33,692 nucleotides of DNA from contig CAKULG010000023.1 in the NCBI GenBank assembly GCA_934667105.1, positions 1-33,692 on the forward strand, read 5' to 3'. A model generated the notes under the pieces. The model had not been told where the DNA came from and made no database searches. It saw only the letters and a program-made list of their open reading frames with translations. This document shows positions 32,238 to 33,692 of this stretch, piece by piece; the first letter of the stretch is position 1; the number at the start of each line of letters is the position of its first letter. The stretch is from an uncultured Clostridia bacterium (GTDB lineage: Bacteria > Bacillota > Clostridia > Christensenellales > Aristaeellaceae). A program made the translations under genes and the position numbers.

Positions 32238-33455
32238 ATGGCACGGTTTACACTGCCCCGGGATTTGTATCATGGCAAGGGTGCGATTGAAGCGCTGAAA
32301 ACGTTCGAGGGCAAGCGCGCGATGATTTGCGTGGGCGGCGGCTCGATGAAGAAATTTGGTTTTCTTGATAAAGCGGTTTCCTATCTGAAGGAAGCCGGCA
32401 TGGAAGTGGAGCTGTTCGAAGGCATCGAGCCCGATCCTTCTGTGGAAACGGTGATGCGCGGCGCGGAAGCCATGCTGAAGTTCCAGCCTGACTGGATTAT
32501 CGCCATGGGCGGCGGCTCTCCCATCGACGCGGCCAAGGCCATGTGGATTAAATACGAATATCCCGAAGTGACCTTTGAGGATATGTGCAAGGTGTTCGGC
32601 CTGCCCAAGCTGCGCAAGAAGGCGCATTTCTGCGCCATTTCCTCCACCTCCGGCACCGCCACCGAAGTTACCGCTTTCTCCATCATCACTGATTACGCCA
32701 AGGGCATCAAATATCCTATCGCGGATTTTGAAATCACCCCCGATGTGGCGATCGTGGATCCCGACCTGGCGGAAACCATGCCCAAGAAGCTGGTTGCCCA
32801 TACCGGTATGGACGCTATGACCCACGCCATCGAAGCCTATGTTTCCACCGCCAACTGCGATTATACCGATCCGCTGGCGATCTTCGCCATCAAGATGATT
32901 CAGAGCGACCTGGTGGATTCCTACAACGGCGATATGGCCAAGCGCGACAGCATGCATAACGCCCAGTGCCTGGCCGGTATGGCCTTCTCTAACGCGCTGC
33001 TGGGCATCGTGCATTCCATGGCCCATAAGACGGGCGCTGCCTTTGCCGATTACGGCGCGCACATCATCCACGGCGCGGCCAACGCCATGTATCTGCCCAA
33101 GGTCATCGCCTTCAACGCCAAGGATCCCACCGCGAAGAAGCGCTACGGCGTGATTGCGGATTATATGGGCCTGGGCGGCGCCAACGATGATGAAAAGGTG
33201 GCCCTGCTGATCAAGTATCTGCGCGGCATGAACGACGCGCTGAATATCCCTCACTGCATCAAGAACTACGGCGCGGACAGCTATCCCACCGAAAACGGCT
33301 TCGTGCCCGAAAAGGTGTTCCTGGAGCGGCTCCCCGAGATCGCCAAGAACGCCATCGGCGACGCCTGCACCGGCTCCAACCCCCGGCAGCCCAGCCAGGA
33401 GGAAATGGAAAAGCTGCTTAAGTGCTGCTACTACGATACCGACGTTGATTTCTGA
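32238..33455 (+). CDS. Iron-containing alcohol dehydrogenase
   Basis: The 405-residue protein of the group III (iron-dependent) alcohol dehydrogenase family has GGGSPIDAAK (91-100) for NAD(P) binding. Probable metal ligands are D192 and H196 in GMDAMTHAIEAY, H263 in HSMAHKTG, and H278 in IIHGAANAM. It should interconvert aldehydes and alcohols with NAD(P)H in the cytoplasm, as butanol dehydrogenase and the C-terminal half of AdhE do. The length is normal for a stand-alone enzyme. AAGGAGG sits eight bases before the ATG. It has its own regulated-looking promoter and a terminator, so it is probably monocistronic. The exact substrate is unknown. Confidence 0.92.
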   Translation: MARFTLPRDLYHGKGAIEALKTFEGKRAMICVGGGSMKKFGFLDKAVSYLKEAGMEVELFEGIEPDPSVETVMRGAEAMLKFQPDWIIAMGGGSPIDAAKAMWIKYEYPEVTFEDMCKVFGLPKLRKKAHFCAISSTSGTATEVTAFSIITDYAKGIKYPIADFEITPDVAIVDPDLAETMPKKLVAHTGMDAMTHAIEAYVSTANCDYTDPLAIFAIKMIQSDLVDSYNGDMAKRDSMHNAQCLAGMAFSNALLGIVHSMAHKTGAAFADYGAHIIHGAANAMYLPKVIAFNAKDPTAKKRYGVIADYMGLGGANDDEKVALLIKYLRGMNDALNIPHCIKNYGADSYPTENGFVPEKVFLERLPEIAKNAIGDACTGSNPRQPSQEEMEKLLKCCYYDTDVDF

Positions 33456-33467
33456 TTTGAAAAAAGC

Positions 33468-33491
33468 GGGCGGGCGTAAAAACGCCCGCCC
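33468..33491 (-). terminator. GC-rich hairpin with T-run on the minus strand only
   Basis: GGGCGGGCGT (33468-33477) pairs perfectly with ACGCCCGCCC (33482-33491) around an AAAA loop. On the plus strand no T-run follows; on the minus strand GCTTTTTT follows. It is thus built as a minus-strand terminator although no minus-strand gene is visible to its right within the window. Confidence 0.55.
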
Positions 33492-33511
33492 CATATAGCG
33501 CTTAGGAAAAC

Positions 33512-33545
33512 AGCGGCTGACGGAAGGCCCGTCGGCCGCTTTTTC
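33512..33545 (+). terminator. Intrinsic terminator of the alcohol dehydrogenase gene
   Basis: AGCGGCTGACGG (33512-33523) pairs with CCGTCGGCCGCT (33529-33540), one T-G wobble, five-base loop, then TTTTT. Confidence 0.88.
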
Positions 33546-33600
33546 AAACGGCGGGTAAGCAATCTTTTTATCCGCATTGATTCTCTCAGGAGGCATCAGG

Positions 33601-33692
33601 ATGTATAGAATAGCAAGCAAGCAGGAACTGAACGCGAACGTAACGCAGATGGAGATCGAAGCGCCGCTGGTGGCGGCGAAGGCGCAGCCGGG
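33601..33692 (+). CDS. Start of an NfnA/SudB-like ferredoxin-NADP reductase subunit (cut by window end)
   Basis: Only the first 30 codons are present. The sequence MYRIASKQELNANVTQMEIE, followed by APLVAAKAQPG, closely follows the N-terminus of the FAD/NAD-binding small subunit of NADH-dependent ferredoxin-NADP oxidoreductase and its sulfide/dihydroorotate dehydrogenase-like relatives. AGGAGG lies seven bases before the ATG. In Clostridia the larger NfnB/GltD-like subunit usually follows, but it would be outside the window. The assignment rests on a short stretch. Confidence 0.7.
   Translation, partial: MYRIASKQELNANVTQMEIEAPLVAAKAQP

Noticed and set aside
1..33692. Search for CRISPR arrays, tRNA or rRNA genes, transposases and phage genes
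   Set aside because: I saw no regularly spaced repeats, cloverleaf genes, ribosomal RNA stretches or recombinase motifs; reading by eye could still miss a degenerate tRNA.

Overview
The window comes from a GC-rich, Gram-positive-type member of the Bacillota, most likely class Clostridia. The evidence is an intact ctsR-mcsA-mcsB-clpC heat-shock operon with a CtsR box, sigma-A type promoters (TTGaca/17/TATAAT), AGGAGG ribosome binding sites, two ATPase-less LplB/LplC-type oligosaccharide transporters and an NfnA-like start at the right edge. The leaders of the sugar-binding proteins (MKxxxALALALxL...ALA) recall Christensenellales-like gut clostridia, but that placement is inference. I found no rRNA, tRNA, CRISPR array, integrase or transposase.

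Layout, left to right. (1) 1-2633: an EF-G paralogue with its own promoter and terminator. (2) 2780-12949: a glycan-use locus, nearly all on the minus strand. It holds a soluble metallo-beta-lactamase-fold hydrolase, a solute-binding protein with two permeases, a Cof-type HAD phosphatase overlapping a DapA/NAL-family lyase, an AraC-cupin regulator and a GH36-like alpha-galactosidase. The transporter and glycosidase promoters carry the same 11-base motif at the same distance from near-identical core promoters, so they are probably co-regulated. A 138-bp element with 17-bp terminal inverted repeats lies between the hydrolase and the transporter. (3) 12997-14628: a small 84-residue protein convergent with a secreted phosphodiester glycosidase. 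(4) 14651-19373: a polyamine uptake operon (XRE-cupin regulator, potA, potB, potC, potD) with two probable operators in its leader and a clear terminator. (5) 19468-24079: ctsR-mcsA-mcsB-clpC. (6) 24089-29640: a second sugar-transport operon (binding protein, LplB, LplC, 2[4Fe-4S] ferredoxin, FAD-dependent oxidoreductase), divergent from a membrane-bound AraC-type sensor regulator (29920-32094). (7) 32130-33692: an iron-containing alcohol dehydrogenase behind a palindrome-covered extended -10 promoter, a terminator, and the first 30 codons of an NfnA-like flavoprotein.

Regions 2 and 6 each pair a secreted sugar-binding protein and two permeases with an AraC regulator and sugar-modifying enzymes. 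No sugar ATPase is present, so a shared ATPase elsewhere in the genome must be assumed. The most interesting leads are the shared promoter motif linking the transporter and glycosidase, the ferredoxin/flavoprotein pair inside a sugar-uptake operon, the 138-bp inverted-repeat element, and the symmetric operator candidates at the pot and alcohol dehydrogenase promoters.
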